NCBI GenBank assembly: GCA_044220875.1
Contig: JBGAQH010000008.1
Location: 80,410-144,409, forward strand
Direction: 5' to 3'
Length of the DNA: 64,000 bases
From: JAEUIT01 sp044220875
Lineage (GTDB): Bacteria > Planctomycetota > Phycisphaerae > Phycisphaerales > SM1A02
In this document: positions 29,044 to 38,044 of the stretch, one piece after another
Layout of the letters: every line of letters starts with the position of its first letter
How positions within the stretch are numbered: position 1 is the first letter of the stretch
The notes under the pieces: model-generated
Database searches by the model: none
What the model saw: the letters and a program-made list of their open reading frames with translations, nothing else
Told to the model about the DNA's origin: nothing
Program-made: the position numbers and the translations under genes

Positions 29044-32000
29044 ATGGTCCTCTCCCTTCGTTCTACCGTCGCGCTATGCGGCGTGAGTCTGCTGTCCTCC
29101 GCGCCGTCGGTGCTCGCCCAATCATCGACCTGGGTACTTCCCACGAGCGGCAACTGGAGCGTGCCGGCCAACTGGTCCAACGGCGTTCCGGGACTGGGCG
29201 GTCCCACCGCCGCGGTGATCCCCGACTACGGGCCGCTCATGACCGTGGACCTTGACGTCTCACCCACGCTCACGTCGCTCTTCCTCGGGACCGGCTCCTC
29301 GCTCGCCCAACTCAACAACATGGACGTCACCGTTGGCAACGTCGAGCTGCAAGGGTCCTGGTTCCTTCTCTCAACCGGGGCGAATACGGACATCCGGCTG
29401 AGCGGCGACTCGCTGTTCTCGGGGAGCGGCACGATCTACCTCAACAACTTCTCGAACAACCGCATTCTCGGTGTGGGCGGGACGCGACAGCTCACGCTGT
29501 CCGACGGGGCCATCGTTGGAAGCGGACAGTTGGGAGTGAACAGCTTGGTCCTCGTCAACCAGTCCGTCATCTCGGCGGCTGACGTCACGGGTCTGGTCGT
29601 GGACCTCGCGCCGGGGACGGTCTCCGTCAATCACGGGATCCTGAGCGCAGGCTACGGCAGCACGCTGACGATCCTGGGAAGCGAGATCAACAACGACGGC
29701 GGCATCATCCGCGCCTACCCGCAGGGCACCGTGCTCTTCCGCTCCTCCGTCATTCATGGCGGGAGCATCGAGGTGCAGTCGGGCGGAAGCGCCGAGGGGA
29801 CCTTTGAGGCCACCACCTTCGACGGCATCACGCTCACCGGGAAGTTCACGCAGCCGAACAATGCGGACTGCGTCCTGATGGGAACGATCGTCAACAACGG
29901 GATCTGGGCGTCCGATGGAACGTCCGCCGGCACGGAAATGCGCGTCGGCAGCGACGTCGTCACGCTGGACGGCACTGGCACGTTCCTCTGGTCAAACTCG
30001 GTCCAGAACAAGATCATCACCTCGGTCGTCGGACGAACGCTCGTCAACGGCCCTCTCCACACCATCAGCGGCGGGGGGCAGATCGGGGCCAACGGACTCG
30101 TCCTGCAGAACTACGGCCGGATCGAATCGACCCAGGCGGCGGGCCTCACGATCGACGGCACGGCAACGCCGGCGTCGGTCAACGCGGGCACGATGATCGC
30201 GAAGAACGGCGGGGAGCTCCTCATCGTCGGCACGCCGCTCGACAACTCCGGCGGGGTCATCCGTGCGGAGAACGAGGGGCTCATCACGCTGCAGTCGTCG
30301 ACAATCACGGGCGGCAGCATCGAAACCACGGGCTCGGGCGAGATCAATACCTCCGTGTATCCGCCCACGCTGGTCGATGTCGCCATCAACGGCACCATGC
30401 GCCAGTTTGACGGGGCGGACGTGTACCTCTCCGGCACGATCGTGCACGACGGCTATTGGCAACTGGAGGGCGGGACGACCATGTGCGAGATCCAGCTCGC
30501 CAGCGATGTCGTCACGCTCGACGGCGGGGGACAGCTGATCCTCGCCGGCGACAACCTGAACAACCGAATTCATAGCGCATCCGGTACGCGAACGCTGGTG
30601 AACGGATTTGACCACAAGATCCTGGGGGGCGGTGATCTGTGCTGGGGCGATACCGTGCTGCAGAACAACGGCGCCATCATCGCCACCGACTACCTCGTGA
30701 TCGACACTCCCGACACGCCGCCGCCGCACAATCTTGGCGGCATGTCGATACCAGCGGGCGGAACGCTCGAACTCCTGCGATCGAACCTTGTGAACGACGG
30801 GATAATCTACGTTGGCTCGCTGGGGACGTTCATCGTCAAGGGAAGCACTGTCGCAGGGGGCATGATCCAAGGGTCGACCGGCACGGAAGACGCCGGAAAG
30901 ATGATCGTCGAGGACATCAATACCTTCTCGAGACTCGATTCGATTACGTTTGCGGGCGAGGGCCTGATTCAGAACGGCGTTGAGTTGCGCGTCCGGTCGC
31001 ACCTCACCAACAACGGCAACGTGCTCGTCGACTCGACGGGCACGGACACGAACATCGCCCTGGAACCGCAGGCCGACGGCACGGTGACGTTCGACGGCAC
31101 CGGCACCTTCGAGATGTCCGACAACGCGAGCAACCGCATCTCGTCGACCGCGGGCGTCATGACGCTCATCAACGGCGTCGGCCACACGATTGCGGGTTCC
31201 GGCTCGATCGGCAACAACCTGATCGCCATCAACAATCAGGGCACGATCGCCTCGACGCACGCCACGCCGCTGCACGTCAAGACTCCCGGGGCAACGATCG
31301 GATTCGCCAACCACGGTCACGTGGTGGCGGGAGGCACGGGAGAGTTCCGCGTGGAGGGCGGTGCCTTCACCAACGACGGCACCATCGAATCGGTTCCGAA
31401 CGCGAGTCTCGTCCGCATCGGGTCGCTGTTGCAGACGGGCGGCATGACACGGGTCGACGGCGGCCTGGCGGTCACCGGCACGTACACGCAGACCGCGGGA
31501 CTCCTGAGCGGCGACGGCATCCTGAACGGGAACGCATGGATTGAGGGCGGTTCCACATCCCCGTCAGCGGCTGATGGCGGCCCCATCGGCTCGCTTTCGG
31601 TCTACGGAAGCTACGGACAGACCCTCGACGGCGGCCTGGTCGCCGATCTTGGGGTCGGAGGGAACGACGTTCTCGCGGTCAGCGGCACGGTCACCCTGGG
31701 CGGAGCGCTCCAGATCCGCCTGGTCGATCCGTTCATTCCGATGCCGGGACAGGAGTTCACGATCCTCACCGCGGCCAGCATCACCGGCACCTTCGGCTGC
31801 ATCGAGTATCCGGCGGGCGGCGCGTATTTCCATGTCGTCTACCAACCGCAGAAGGTGAAGCTGGTCGTCGATTCGATTCCGGTGGTCGAAGCGGACCTCG
31901 ACTTCGACGGCGTCGTCGGCCCGACGGACCTTGCGATCCTGCTCGGCGCGTGGGGCGACGAACCCTGCGGCAACGCGATCTGCTGCCCGGCCGACCTCAA

Positions 32001-32058
32001 CGGTGACGGCAAGGTGACCGCGCTTGACCTGGCCACGCTGCTGGGCTCTTGGGGCTGA
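29044..32058 (+). CDS. exported beta-helix (autotransporter-repeat-like) protein with dockerin pair
   Basis: A 1004-residue exported protein with a signal peptide ending SVLAQS, followed by STWVLPTSGNWSVPANWSNGVPG, the usual opening of planctomycete autotransporter-repeat-like proteins. The body is a regular series of short strands with many NNG, GGS and TLDGTG turns (e.g. VTLDGTGTF, NNRISSTAG, LVNGxxHTI), predicting a right-handed beta-helix. A PMPGQEFTILTAASITGTFG segment, typical of the end of such passenger regions, precedes two dockerin-like loops (DLDFDGVVGPTDLAILLGAW and DLNGDGKVTALDLATLLGSW). No outer-membrane barrel is present. A surface adhesin or structural role is inferred. Confidence 0.85.
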   Translation: MVLSLRSTVALCGVSLLSSAPSVLAQSSTWVLPTSGNWSVPANWSNGVPGLGGPTAAVIPDYGPLMTVDLDVSPTLTSLFLGTGSSLAQLNNMDVTVGNVELQGSWFLLSTGANTDIRLSGDSLFSGSGTIYLNNFSNNRILGVGGTRQLTLSDGAIVGSGQLGVNSLVLVNQSVISAADVTGLVVDLAPGTVSVNHGILSAGYGSTLTILGSEINNDGGIIRAYPQGTVLFRSSVIHGGSIEVQSGGSAEGTFEATTFDGITLTGKFTQPNNADCVLMGTIVNNGIWASDGTSAGTEMRVGSDVVTLDGTGTFLWSNSVQNKIITSVVGRTLVNGPLHTISGGGQIGANGLVLQNYGRIESTQAAGLTIDGTATPASVNAGTMIAKNGGELLIVGTPLDNSGGVIRAENEGLITLQSSTITGGSIETTGSGEINTSVYPPTLVDVAINGTMRQFDGADVYLSGTIVHDGYWQLEGGTTMCEIQLASDVVTLDGGGQLILAGDNLNNRIHSASGTRTLVNGFDHKILGGGDLCWGDTVLQNNGAIIATDYLVIDTPDTPPPHNLGGMSIPAGGTLELLRSNLVNDGIIYVGSLGTFIVKGSTVAGGMIQGSTGTEDAGKMIVEDINTFSRLDSITFAGEGLIQNGVELRVRSHLTNNGNVLVDSTGTDTNIALEPQADGTVTFDGTGTFEMSDNASNRISSTAGVMTLINGVGHTIAGSGSIGNNLIAINNQGTIASTHATPLHVKTPGATIGFANHGHVVAGGTGEFRVEGGAFTNDGTIESVPNASLVRIGSLLQTGGMTRVDGGLAVTGTYTQTAGLLSGDGILNGNAWIEGGSTSPSAADGGPIGSLSVYGSYGQTLDGGLVADLGVGGNDVLAVSGTVTLGGALQIRLVDPFIPMPGQEFTILTAASITGTFGCIEYPAGGAYFHVVYQPQKVKLVVDSIPVVEADLDFDGVVGPTDLAILLGAWGDEPCGNAICCPADLNGDGKVTALDLATLLGSWG

Positions 32059-32728
32059 GCGCCGGACTGAGAGCGCAGCGTCCAGGTACGAAGTGGCTCG
32101 GTGAACGGTGATCGGTGGACGGTCACCGGAAAGGGACATCAGACTCCGGGCGACCGGCGCGCACTCGCGCGCCGACCCACTGGCCAGCTCCCGCGCGAAA
32201 CACGGGGCCACTGCACCGATCCGGCTTGCCGCTCACCGAGACCGGAGACGCGCCGTCCCGCTCGCGCCGCGAGTTGCCCACCCGAGCCACGAGCGACCTC
32301 GGATGCGAGCCCGGCAATCTTGCCCACCACGCCCACCAACGCGAACGCCCGGATCTCGCGATCCGGGCGTTCATCGTGTACCGGCGGGTCGGCTCGGTCG
32401 AAGCCGGTGACCGTCAACGGCGGGGGGGCAACCCTGATCGAATGGGTCCGGAGCGCCGATAGAGACCGAGTCGGACGCTCCGACCCTCTCAGGTTGAAGC
32501 GCCAGCGAGGCGGAGCCATGTGCGTTCATCCGGGTGAGTCGCCAGTCCCGCGCTGCCGCAAGGCATGAGCCAGTTGGCGGCGCGGGCGCCACAGCGTCTT
32601 CCACTCGGTGCGTCGTCCCTCATGGCGAAACATGGCAATCGGAGCAGCCTTGACGCTCCGACGAACGTCATGCAGGCGCAGGTTCTTCCCGTCACGGTCC
32701 CCCTAGCCAGTCCCCCTAGCCAGTCCCC
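32059..32728. other. 670 bp intergenic region carrying structured repeat copy A
   Basis: No supported gene. Apart from the structured repeat at 32331-32417 it has a palindromic patch near 32150-32170 (GCGCGCACTCGCGCGC) and a short duplicated phrase CCCCTAGCCAGTC just before 32728. Confidence 0.5.
32331..32417 (+). repeat. structured repeat, copy A
   Basis: An 87 bp sequence repeated with about 90% identity at 35935-36022. It contains a perfect 12 bp stem AACGCCCGGATC-TCGC-GATCCGGGCGTT and a second weaker hairpin around GGCTCGGTCGAAGCC. Between copies the first stem varies on both sides so that pairing is kept. Weaker similarity continues about 170 bp upstream of both copies. Could be a structured RNA, a terminator, or part of a mobile repeat. 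Confidence 0.65.
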
Positions 32729-33442
32729 TTAGCCAGTCCAGGCGCCGAGCAGTATCGCGAGATCCGCAGCACCGACGACCCCATCGCCGTCGAGATCAGG
32801 CGCCGGATTGTTGGTGCCCCATGCCCCGAGCAGAATTGCGAGATCGGCGGCGTTCACGTGGGTGTCGCCGTTCAGGTCGGCGGGCGGGTCGGCCGCCGGC
32901 GTGACCTGCATGTTGTCGGCCATGATCATCGGACCGTAATCGCATTGCGGACACTGCGGCCCCTGGAGGTAGTGCACCACCACCTTGTTGAAGGCGGTCG
33001 TTGACGAGAAGCTGAGTGTCGCGCTCGGCCAGACGCCCCCCGGGACGGCCGACATCGTGTTCGAGCCGACCACCGTAGTGTCCATGTACGCGGTGACCTT
33101 GACGGTAGAGGAGCAATCGCAGTCCAGCTCGTAGGTCGCGTAGAGAATGGAGAAGGCGGTCAGCGGCTTGGAGTAGGAGATGGTGATATCTGCCATCGGC
33201 CCGCCACTCGGGAAGACGCACTTCCCGGAGAATCCGACCGGTTGCCCCACCGACGCACTGTTCTGAATCGAGTATCCCGCGCCGGTCCCGGTGAAGTGGG
33301 CGGTGATGCCACCGACCGTCACGTCCAACGGGAACGGCATGTACAGCGTGGCGTTCTCGAAATCAAAGAGAACGGATTGGGCGAACAGCGGTGCGGCCGT
33401 CAGAAGTGACGCGGCAAGGGGTAGAGCGAGTGAGTAGCGCAC
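32729..33442 (-). CDS. exported dockerin-repeat protein
   Basis: A 237-residue exported protein beginning with GTG at 33442 (VRYSLALPLAASLLTAAPLF signal), with GGAAAG as ribosome site; the long upstream open frame has no signal features. The body, starting VLFDFENATLYMPFPLDVTVGG, is a beta-sandwich-like domain containing Cys pairs (DCDCSS and CPQC). The end has two dockerin-like loops (DLNGDTHVNAADLAILLGAW and DLDGDGVVGAADLAILLGAW). The domain resembles PEP-CTERM-type exported domains but no family was identified. Confidence 0.82.
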   Translation of the reverse strand: MRYSLALPLAASLLTAAPLFAQSVLFDFENATLYMPFPLDVTVGGITAHFTGTGAGYSIQNSASVGQPVGFSGKCVFPSGGPMADITISYSKPLTAFSILYATYELDCDCSSTVKVTAYMDTTVVGSNTMSAVPGGVWPSATLSFSSTTAFNKVVVHYLQGPQCPQCDYGPMIMADNMQVTPAADPPADLNGDTHVNAADLAILLGAWGTNNPAPDLDGDGVVGAADLAILLGAWTG

Positions 33443-33654
33443 AGGTTCTTTCCGTACTGAAGTCGGCGGCGACGCAGATCGAGCCCCAGCGCGCCGCCAA
33501 GGGACGTCGTCGATCGATGAGGGTTCGTCTTCTCTCAAGTGCCAACCAGCGCGGGCACTGATGCAATGAAGATGGATCGGAGTTGAATGTCGAGACGAGA
33601 CTCCCGTCACCGAAGCGACCACGGATCGGTCGCAGGCGTCCGGGGGAAAGGCAG

Positions 33655-34272
33655 TTGACGAGTCAGGTGGACAGGCCGTTTTCGGAGTCGCAGCCCGGCG
33701 ACCTGATTGCATCGCTCCAGATCCCCGGCCTCGTCGTCGACGTCGACTACCGCGCGCAGTACGACTGGCTCTCGACCTGGGGACTCGACGGCGTCGTGCG
33801 TCGCGCGCAGCCGGTCGGCCAGGTCCGCCTCGGCACGCACGACGGCTTCGTGGTACTTAACGGCCGCGTGAAGTGCACGCTCGAGCACCTGATCCTGATC
33901 CGTCGTGATGATCAGTGGGGCTTCGTGTCGGCGGAGTTCGTCGAGGTCGGCGACGCGCTCTTCCTCGATGGGCTCGGCGAGGAAGTCGTCGCGACCGTCG
34001 AGCGCATCGCGGGCCGCGTGCGGACCGTCGCGATTCGCGTTCCAACGACTAACACCCTGCTGGTCGACGGCGTCTGGGCGCACAACGACATCTCGCTGTC
34101 GGCGCTGAGCTCGACCAGCACGTCGAGTTCGTCCTCGTCCGGCTCGTCGAAGAGCAGCGGATCCAGCTTCTCCAGCAGCGGGACGATCGCGCCGTCGATC
34201 CTGACGAGCGGCGGGAGCAGCAGTCTGGGCGTGAGCGCCAGCGGCGGGAGCAGCAACAACACGACCGGTTGA
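33655..34272 (+). CDS. orphan Hint (intein/hedgehog-fold) domain protein with Ser-rich tail
   Basis: About 205 residues if translation begins at TTG 33655, which follows GGGGAAAGG; TTG 33583 is an alternative. The block KCTLEHLILIRRDDQWGF (motif-B TxxH, His78) with AEFVEVGDALFL and the end VPTTNTLLVDGVWAHN (motif G) are the two conserved Hint-domain blocks. The first-position Cys or Ser of active inteins is not clearly placed. The last 55 residues are almost all Ser, Gly and Thr. No extein is attached, so it is probably a detached or decayed Hint module; no toxin domain is seen. Confidence 0.65.
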   Translation: MTSQVDRPFSESQPGDLIASLQIPGLVVDVDYRAQYDWLSTWGLDGVVRRAQPVGQVRLGTHDGFVVLNGRVKCTLEHLILIRRDDQWGFVSAEFVEVGDALFLDGLGEEVVATVERIAGRVRTVAIRVPTTNTLLVDGVWAHNDISLSALSSTSTSSSSSSGSSKSSGSSFSSSGTIAPSILTSGGSSSLGVSASGGSSNNTTG

Positions 34273-34471
34273 TCTCTCCGCCTAACCAGTTGCTGTTGAG
34301 ACACTTGCACACCCTGGGCGTTCGCCGTCCAAGGCCGTGGCCCGGGCGAGTTTCGGCTACGGTAGCTTGTTTCGGCTGCTGCTCCAAGATACTCTTACGG
34401 CACTTGCGAAATGCACGGGGCTCGACTCTGCCGGGACCCGCGGCAGAGTCGCTCAATCACGAGGAAAACCA

Positions 34472-34963
34472 ATGGCTATTGCGACCCTGACGAGTCGTTT
34501 CGCTGCCGCCCTTGCTTTGGTGCCCTTCGTCTCGGTGATCGCGGGGTGCGGCCCGGTACTCAGCGGCATGGGCGCGGCGTCGGGGAACGCGGGGGCCTAC
34601 GCGCTCGGTCAGGGTTTGACGCAGCTTGAGGCCGCGGAGCTCTCAAAGAGTACGGTGAACGTTGTCGCTCCTCAGGCATCCGCGCCCGTGTCCACGCCCG
34701 CACCCACCGCGCCACCGATCGTAAAGATTCCGCGGGGTGTCATCTGCGAACCGGACGGCCGCTATCGCACTGCACCGGGTTACGACTGGGCAAACGACGT
34801 CGCAGGTGACTTGCGGGTGCGTTGGGTGCCGGGGACACCGCATCCTGACCACGACCACGTCGTCGCTGGATCGCAGCCGGATACGTGGGACCCTGAGCCA
34901 GGCTATCGATGGGCTGATCCGGATAGCCGAAGGAGCTTCGAGGTCGTACGGGAGACAAAGTGA
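34472..34963 (+). CDS. proline/threonine-linker lipoprotein
   Basis: A 163-residue protein starting at ATG 34472 with GAGGA 6 bases upstream. The signal ends in a lipobox VIAGC. A short low-complexity region (APVSTPAPTAPPI) separates the N-terminal part from a C-terminal domain with GVICEPDGRYRTAPGYDWAND and HPDHDHV followed by PEPGYRWAD, an internally repeated PGYDWA/PGYRWA motif. The family was not recognised. The stop overlaps the next gene by 4 bases (GTGA), so the two lipoproteins are likely co-translated. Confidence 0.7.
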   Translation: MAIATLTSRFAAALALVPFVSVIAGCGPVLSGMGAASGNAGAYALGQGLTQLEAAELSKSTVNVVAPQASAPVSTPAPTAPPIVKIPRGVICEPDGRYRTAPGYDWANDVAGDLRVRWVPGTPHPDHDHVVAGSQPDTWDPEPGYRWADPDSRRSFEVVRETK

Positions 34964-35595
34964 GCTTGCGTCGCCTTTCGGTTCTGGCCTTGATCAGCGG
35001 CTTGGCTGGTTGCGCCTACATCGACAGACATGTCGAGTTGCCGACCCTGACCAAAGCGGAGCCGGTGTTTCCCGGCCGAGGGAGGGTGATCGTCCAAGAC
35101 TTCTCAGATTCGCGTGCGGATCCGGCGATCGTTGGGGAATATAGGAATGGCCTCGACATAGTTTCGGCCCATGTGCTGCTTGATGGCGACACCGATGCAG
35201 GTCAATGGTTCGCAGCCGCGCTGGCGATGGCCCTCGCTGCGTCGGGTTACGACGTCGATCGGACGACCGCCGGAGACAGCTCTGCTGGGGCTGTGACCGT
35301 GGGTGGCTCGATTCTGGAGATCTACCACAGGCAGTTGAGCTACGTCGACCACCAAATTCGTTTCAGGATGGTCGTAAGAGCGCGTGTTGTCAGATCCGAC
35401 GGAACCGTCACGCTTGATCGCGAGTTCGACTCTGAGGGTGCCTATTGCGCGAGAACAGAAGGGTCGGATGAATTCCAACGCGCGCTCACGGATGTCTTCC
35501 TCGACCTGATGAATAAGTCCGTGCCGGAGATTGCCAAGGCCGCACTCGATCCGGTGTATCGGCCGAAGATCGAACAGCCGGTCCGCTACAAGTAG
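34960..35595 (+). CDS. lipoprotein of unknown function, coupled to the preceding one
   Basis: A 211-residue protein starting with GTG 34960 with a lipobox LAGC (Cys18). The mature part has VIVQDFSDSRADPAIVGEY, then a GGSILEIYHRQLSYVDHQIR strand pattern, VRARVVRSDGTVTLDREF and a C-terminal helix DVFLDLMNKSVPEIAKAAL. This layout resembles YajG-like or other curli/secretion accessory lipoproteins, but the match is loose. Base composition of this pair is visibly less GC-rich than the neighbours, consistent with acquisition. Confidence 0.7.
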   Translation: MSLRRLSVLALISGLAGCAYIDRHVELPTLTKAEPVFPGRGRVIVQDFSDSRADPAIVGEYRNGLDIVSAHVLLDGDTDAGQWFAAALAMALAASGYDVDRTTAGDSSAGAVTVGGSILEIYHRQLSYVDHQIRFRMVVRARVVRSDGTVTLDREFDSEGAYCARTEGSDEFQRALTDVFLDLMNKSVPEIAKAALDPVYRPKIEQPVRYK

Positions 35596-36074
35596 GCAGC
35601 GGCTGGACCAGCGACTCCCAAACGTCTCGGGCGAGACTTGCGTGCTTCATGGCGCGATGTGACCGCGTGCGGTCGGATATCCTCTGGGTATCTCCGTGGA
35701 CCGACTCGAACCAATTGGCATGGGCAGGCACTCGATTCGGACGGGCAGTGTTGTCTCGCCACTCGCGAACCCGACACCGCGTTAACCCGTCCGGCGAGTC
35801 TCGCGCGAGACACAGAGACTTTCGCCCGAATCGGGGCTCCAACGGCCCGCCTCCGTGCCGCGCCGGTTGTCTCGCGCCGCGGATTCGGAGACTGGCCGAA
35901 CCCGGCCGCGCCTCGCAAACCCTTGCAATCACTGGCCCACCAACGCGAACGCCCCGGCCTTGCGGTCGGGGCGTTCATCGTTTACCGGTGGGTCGGCTTC
36001 GGTCGAAGCCGGTGACCGTCAATAGAGGAGAGGGGACGGGGATCGAGCCAGCGGCTCGGCCGTTCCGGACCTTC
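35596..36074. other. 480 bp intergenic region carrying structured repeat copy B
   Basis: No supported gene. It contains structured repeat copy B at 35935-36022, and the hairpin GTCTCGCGCC...GGAGAC near 35869-35892. The sequence after the repeat loosely recalls the reverse complement of a tRNA T-arm but lacks T-stem pairing. It is the last segment before clearly element-type genes. Confidence 0.5.
35935..36022 (+). repeat. structured repeat, copy B
   Basis: An 88 bp direct repeat of 32331-32417. Its main stem is AACGCCCCGGCC-TTGC-GGTCGGGGCGTT, 12 pairs with one G-U; compared with copy A the bases differ on both arms but pairing is maintained. A second hairpin GGCTTCGGTCGAAGCC follows. The copy sits between the host-like region and the integrated element. 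Confidence 0.65.
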
Positions 36075-37142
36075 CTACTCTCCGGCTTCCGGCTTAGTGG
36101 GCGCGGAGTCTGCTTTGGTCTCGGGTAAAGCCGCCGCGACCGGCGCTGCGACTGCCTGCACCTCGAACGCCCACTCGAGGGGAGTCTCAGCCCACGACTC
36201 TGTTTCAGCCTCATACGCCGCCCAAGCATCACGGAGTGCGGCCTTGCTTCGGTCCGTGGCGAGTGGCACTTCCAGATGCGTCAGGACATCCGGACCAGGC
36301 AGCGCAAGGAACCGGTGGGTCGTCTGTCGGAGCAGGAAGCAGTCGATGAACTGGCAGCACCGGCAGATGATCTCGTGGGCGTGCCAGAGATCGCCGAGGG
36401 TTACGGCGAGCTCTTCCGGCGGGACCAGCGCTCGACTCTCGGGGGTCGCGGCGTGCGCGAGTAGTTTGTTCACCGGCGCGATGAACTTCTCGATCCGCGA
36501 CAACTGCCGCTTCAAGCCGACGAACACCTCCTCGCTAATCACATCGCCCGGAGAGCGATTCGCTGCGGCCACGCCGGACAACGCGTCAAACGTCTCATGG
36601 AGCTCTCGAATCGAGAGCGGGTCAGTCTCCATCGAGCACCACCCGCCGTTAGCTCCTGCTTCAATCATCTTCCGAAACTCCGCCTCCTCGTGAGCGGCGG
36701 CAGCCGCGATGTCCATCACTCTCTTCGCTGAGGCAAAGAAGTTCTCACGAGTGAAGAGGGCGCGATGCGTGGACATGTCGTCGATCAGGCTACGGAGAGA
36801 GAAGACGCCTCGTTTCCCCTGCAGTCCATCGGCGTCAAGCTGCCTCCGGACCGCGAGCATTTGACTCTCGAAGAAGCAGCGGTCAAGTAGAACGTGGAGC
36901 AACCCGCTGATGCGAGACTCTCCGCGGTCCGTCTTGGGCGCGTGACGCCTCGCTTCGTTAATCACCCGAAACGCGGCTGCGTTCCAGATCATCGGATACA
37001 CCTGCTGCAGAACCGCGCTTCGATCCTCGCTGCCCAGGCAACGAACCCACTCCTCGTGCTTCTTGGCAAACTCGGGGGTCATCGATGGTGGTGTTGGAGG
37101 CAATCCGAGCTCCTCTGCGATCGGGAACGGGGCGGGGTGCAC
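36075..37142 (-). CDS. HEPN/AbiU2-like hypothetical protein
   Basis: A 355-residue mainly helical protein. The central block MIWNAAAFRVINEARRHAP, a helix ending FFESQMLAVRRQLD, FSLRSLIDDMSTHRALFT and RENFF recalls the HEPN AbiU2-like domain linked to abortive infection, but this is a pattern impression, not a firm match. The R-x4-6-H ribonuclease motif of HEPN toxins is not obvious. The C-terminus is Ala/Pro/Glu-rich. Located alone on the minus strand just left of the recombinase cassette, it may be cargo of the integrated element. Confidence 0.45.
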   Translation of the reverse strand: MHPAPFPIAEELGLPPTPPSMTPEFAKKHEEWVRCLGSEDRSAVLQQVYPMIWNAAAFRVINEARRHAPKTDRGESRISGLLHVLLDRCFFESQMLAVRRQLDADGLQGKRGVFSLRSLIDDMSTHRALFTRENFFASAKRVMDIAAAAAHEEAEFRKMIEAGANGGWCSMETDPLSIRELHETFDALSGVAAANRSPGDVISEEVFVGLKRQLSRIEKFIAPVNKLLAHAATPESRALVPPEELAVTLGDLWHAHEIICRCCQFIDCFLLRQTTHRFLALPGPDVLTHLEVPLATDRSKAALRDAWAAYEAETESWAETPLEWAFEVQAVAAPVAAALPETKADSAPTKPEAGE

Positions 37143-37304
37143 GGTCGGTCGTGCGTCGGCGCGCTCATTCTCGCATCGGATGGAGGCCGTCGGCTGCTCG
37201 ACCGCGCAACCCCCCTCGCCGCTGCATAAGTACCCGGGTGAACCCGCCCCTTGCCATCTTCGAGCCCTGTCGGCTCAGTGGTGGGGGACCGAACGGAGCC
37301 ACCC

Positions 37305-37553
37305 GTGGCCGACCTTGCCGCCATCCCCGCCCTATCTCCCGACGACCGCCGCCGGGCGGTTGCGGCCATCCTCGCCAAGGGTCTCGTCCGGTGGCACCGG
37401 CGGGCCCGGGCGGTCGGCTTGCTCGGGACGCCCCCGAGTTGCCCACTGAACGACGAGGGACTTGAGGTCTGGGGCGATCCGAGGCTCAGTGTGGCTCGCC
37501 GTACCTCCGGTGAACCGGAGGCGGCGCAATGCGGATCGGAGACCTCGCGATGA
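37305..37553 (+). CDS. small protein at head of recombinase cassette
   Basis: An 82-residue protein if GTG 37305 is used (VADLAAIPALSPDDRRRAVA start), with GGAG upstream. The N-terminal half is a basic helix-rich segment DDRRRAVAAILAKGLVRWHRR; the C-terminal half is low complexity. Its TGA is overlapped by the ATG of the DUF2924 gene (ATGA), supporting translation. Short proteins of this kind precede DUF2924-recombinase pairs in other bacteria. Function unknown. Confidence 0.6.
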   Translation: MADLAAIPALSPDDRRRAVAAILAKGLVRWHRRARAVGLLGTPPSCPLNDEGLEVWGDPRLSVARRTSGEPEAAQCGSETSR

Positions 37554-38044
37554 CCACCGTCGATGTCCAGAAGGAACTCGCCGCGCTAGAAGCGATGAGC
37601 GTCGGCCAGTTGCAGGATCGCTACGCGGAGCTGACGGGCGAGCGAGCCCGAAGCCGACATCGCGTCTACTTGGTCCGCCGGATCATCTGGCTGATCCAGG
37701 CGAACGCGTACGGCGGTCTCTCCGAGCGCGCGAAGCGCCGGGCAGAGGAACTGGCCCGCGATGCTGACGTGCGGGTCACGCCGCCGAAGCGCTCGCTCGC
37801 GTGCGTGCCTCCCGTCGGCGAGGGGCCGGTCGTGCGGACGGTGGTCTCGACCGATGATCGTCTGCCCGCGCCAGGCGGGGCCATCACCCGCGAATACAAG
37901 GGCCGCACGCTTCGCGTCGTCGTTCTGCCCGACGGATTCGAGTTCGAGGGCGAGCGCTTCCGCTCGCTCAGCGCGATCGCCAAGAAGGTGACCGGCTCGC
38001 ACGTGAACGGCTTCCGGTTCTTCCGCCTCGGGAGCGCTGCATGA
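37550..38044 (+). CDS. DUF2924 domain protein
   Basis: A 164-residue protein. Conserved DUF2924 features are MSVGQLQDRYAELTGE, a basic core VYLVRRIIWLIQANAYGGLS, and the C-terminal DNA-binding-like segment TREYKGRTLRVVVLPDGFE, followed by GERFRSLSAIAKKVTGSHVN and GFRFFRL. DUF2924 proteins are regularly encoded next to large serine recombinases and probably assist in DNA binding or excision control. It overlaps the upstream small gene and the recombinase by 4 bases each, so all are co-translated. The true start is the overlapping ATG 37550. Confidence 0.88.
   Translation: MTTVDVQKELAALEAMSVGQLQDRYAELTGERARSRHRVYLVRRIIWLIQANAYGGLSERAKRRAEELARDADVRVTPPKRSLACVPPVGEGPVVRTVVSTDDRLPAPGGAITREYKGRTLRVVVLPDGFEFEGERFRSLSAIAKKVTGSHVNGFRFFRLGSAA

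Noticed and set aside
36023..36065. tRNA gene fragment on the minus strand (ACGGGGATCGAGCC looks like a reversed T-arm)
   Set aside because: The T-stem does not pair, and no anticodon arm or acceptor stem can be drawn.
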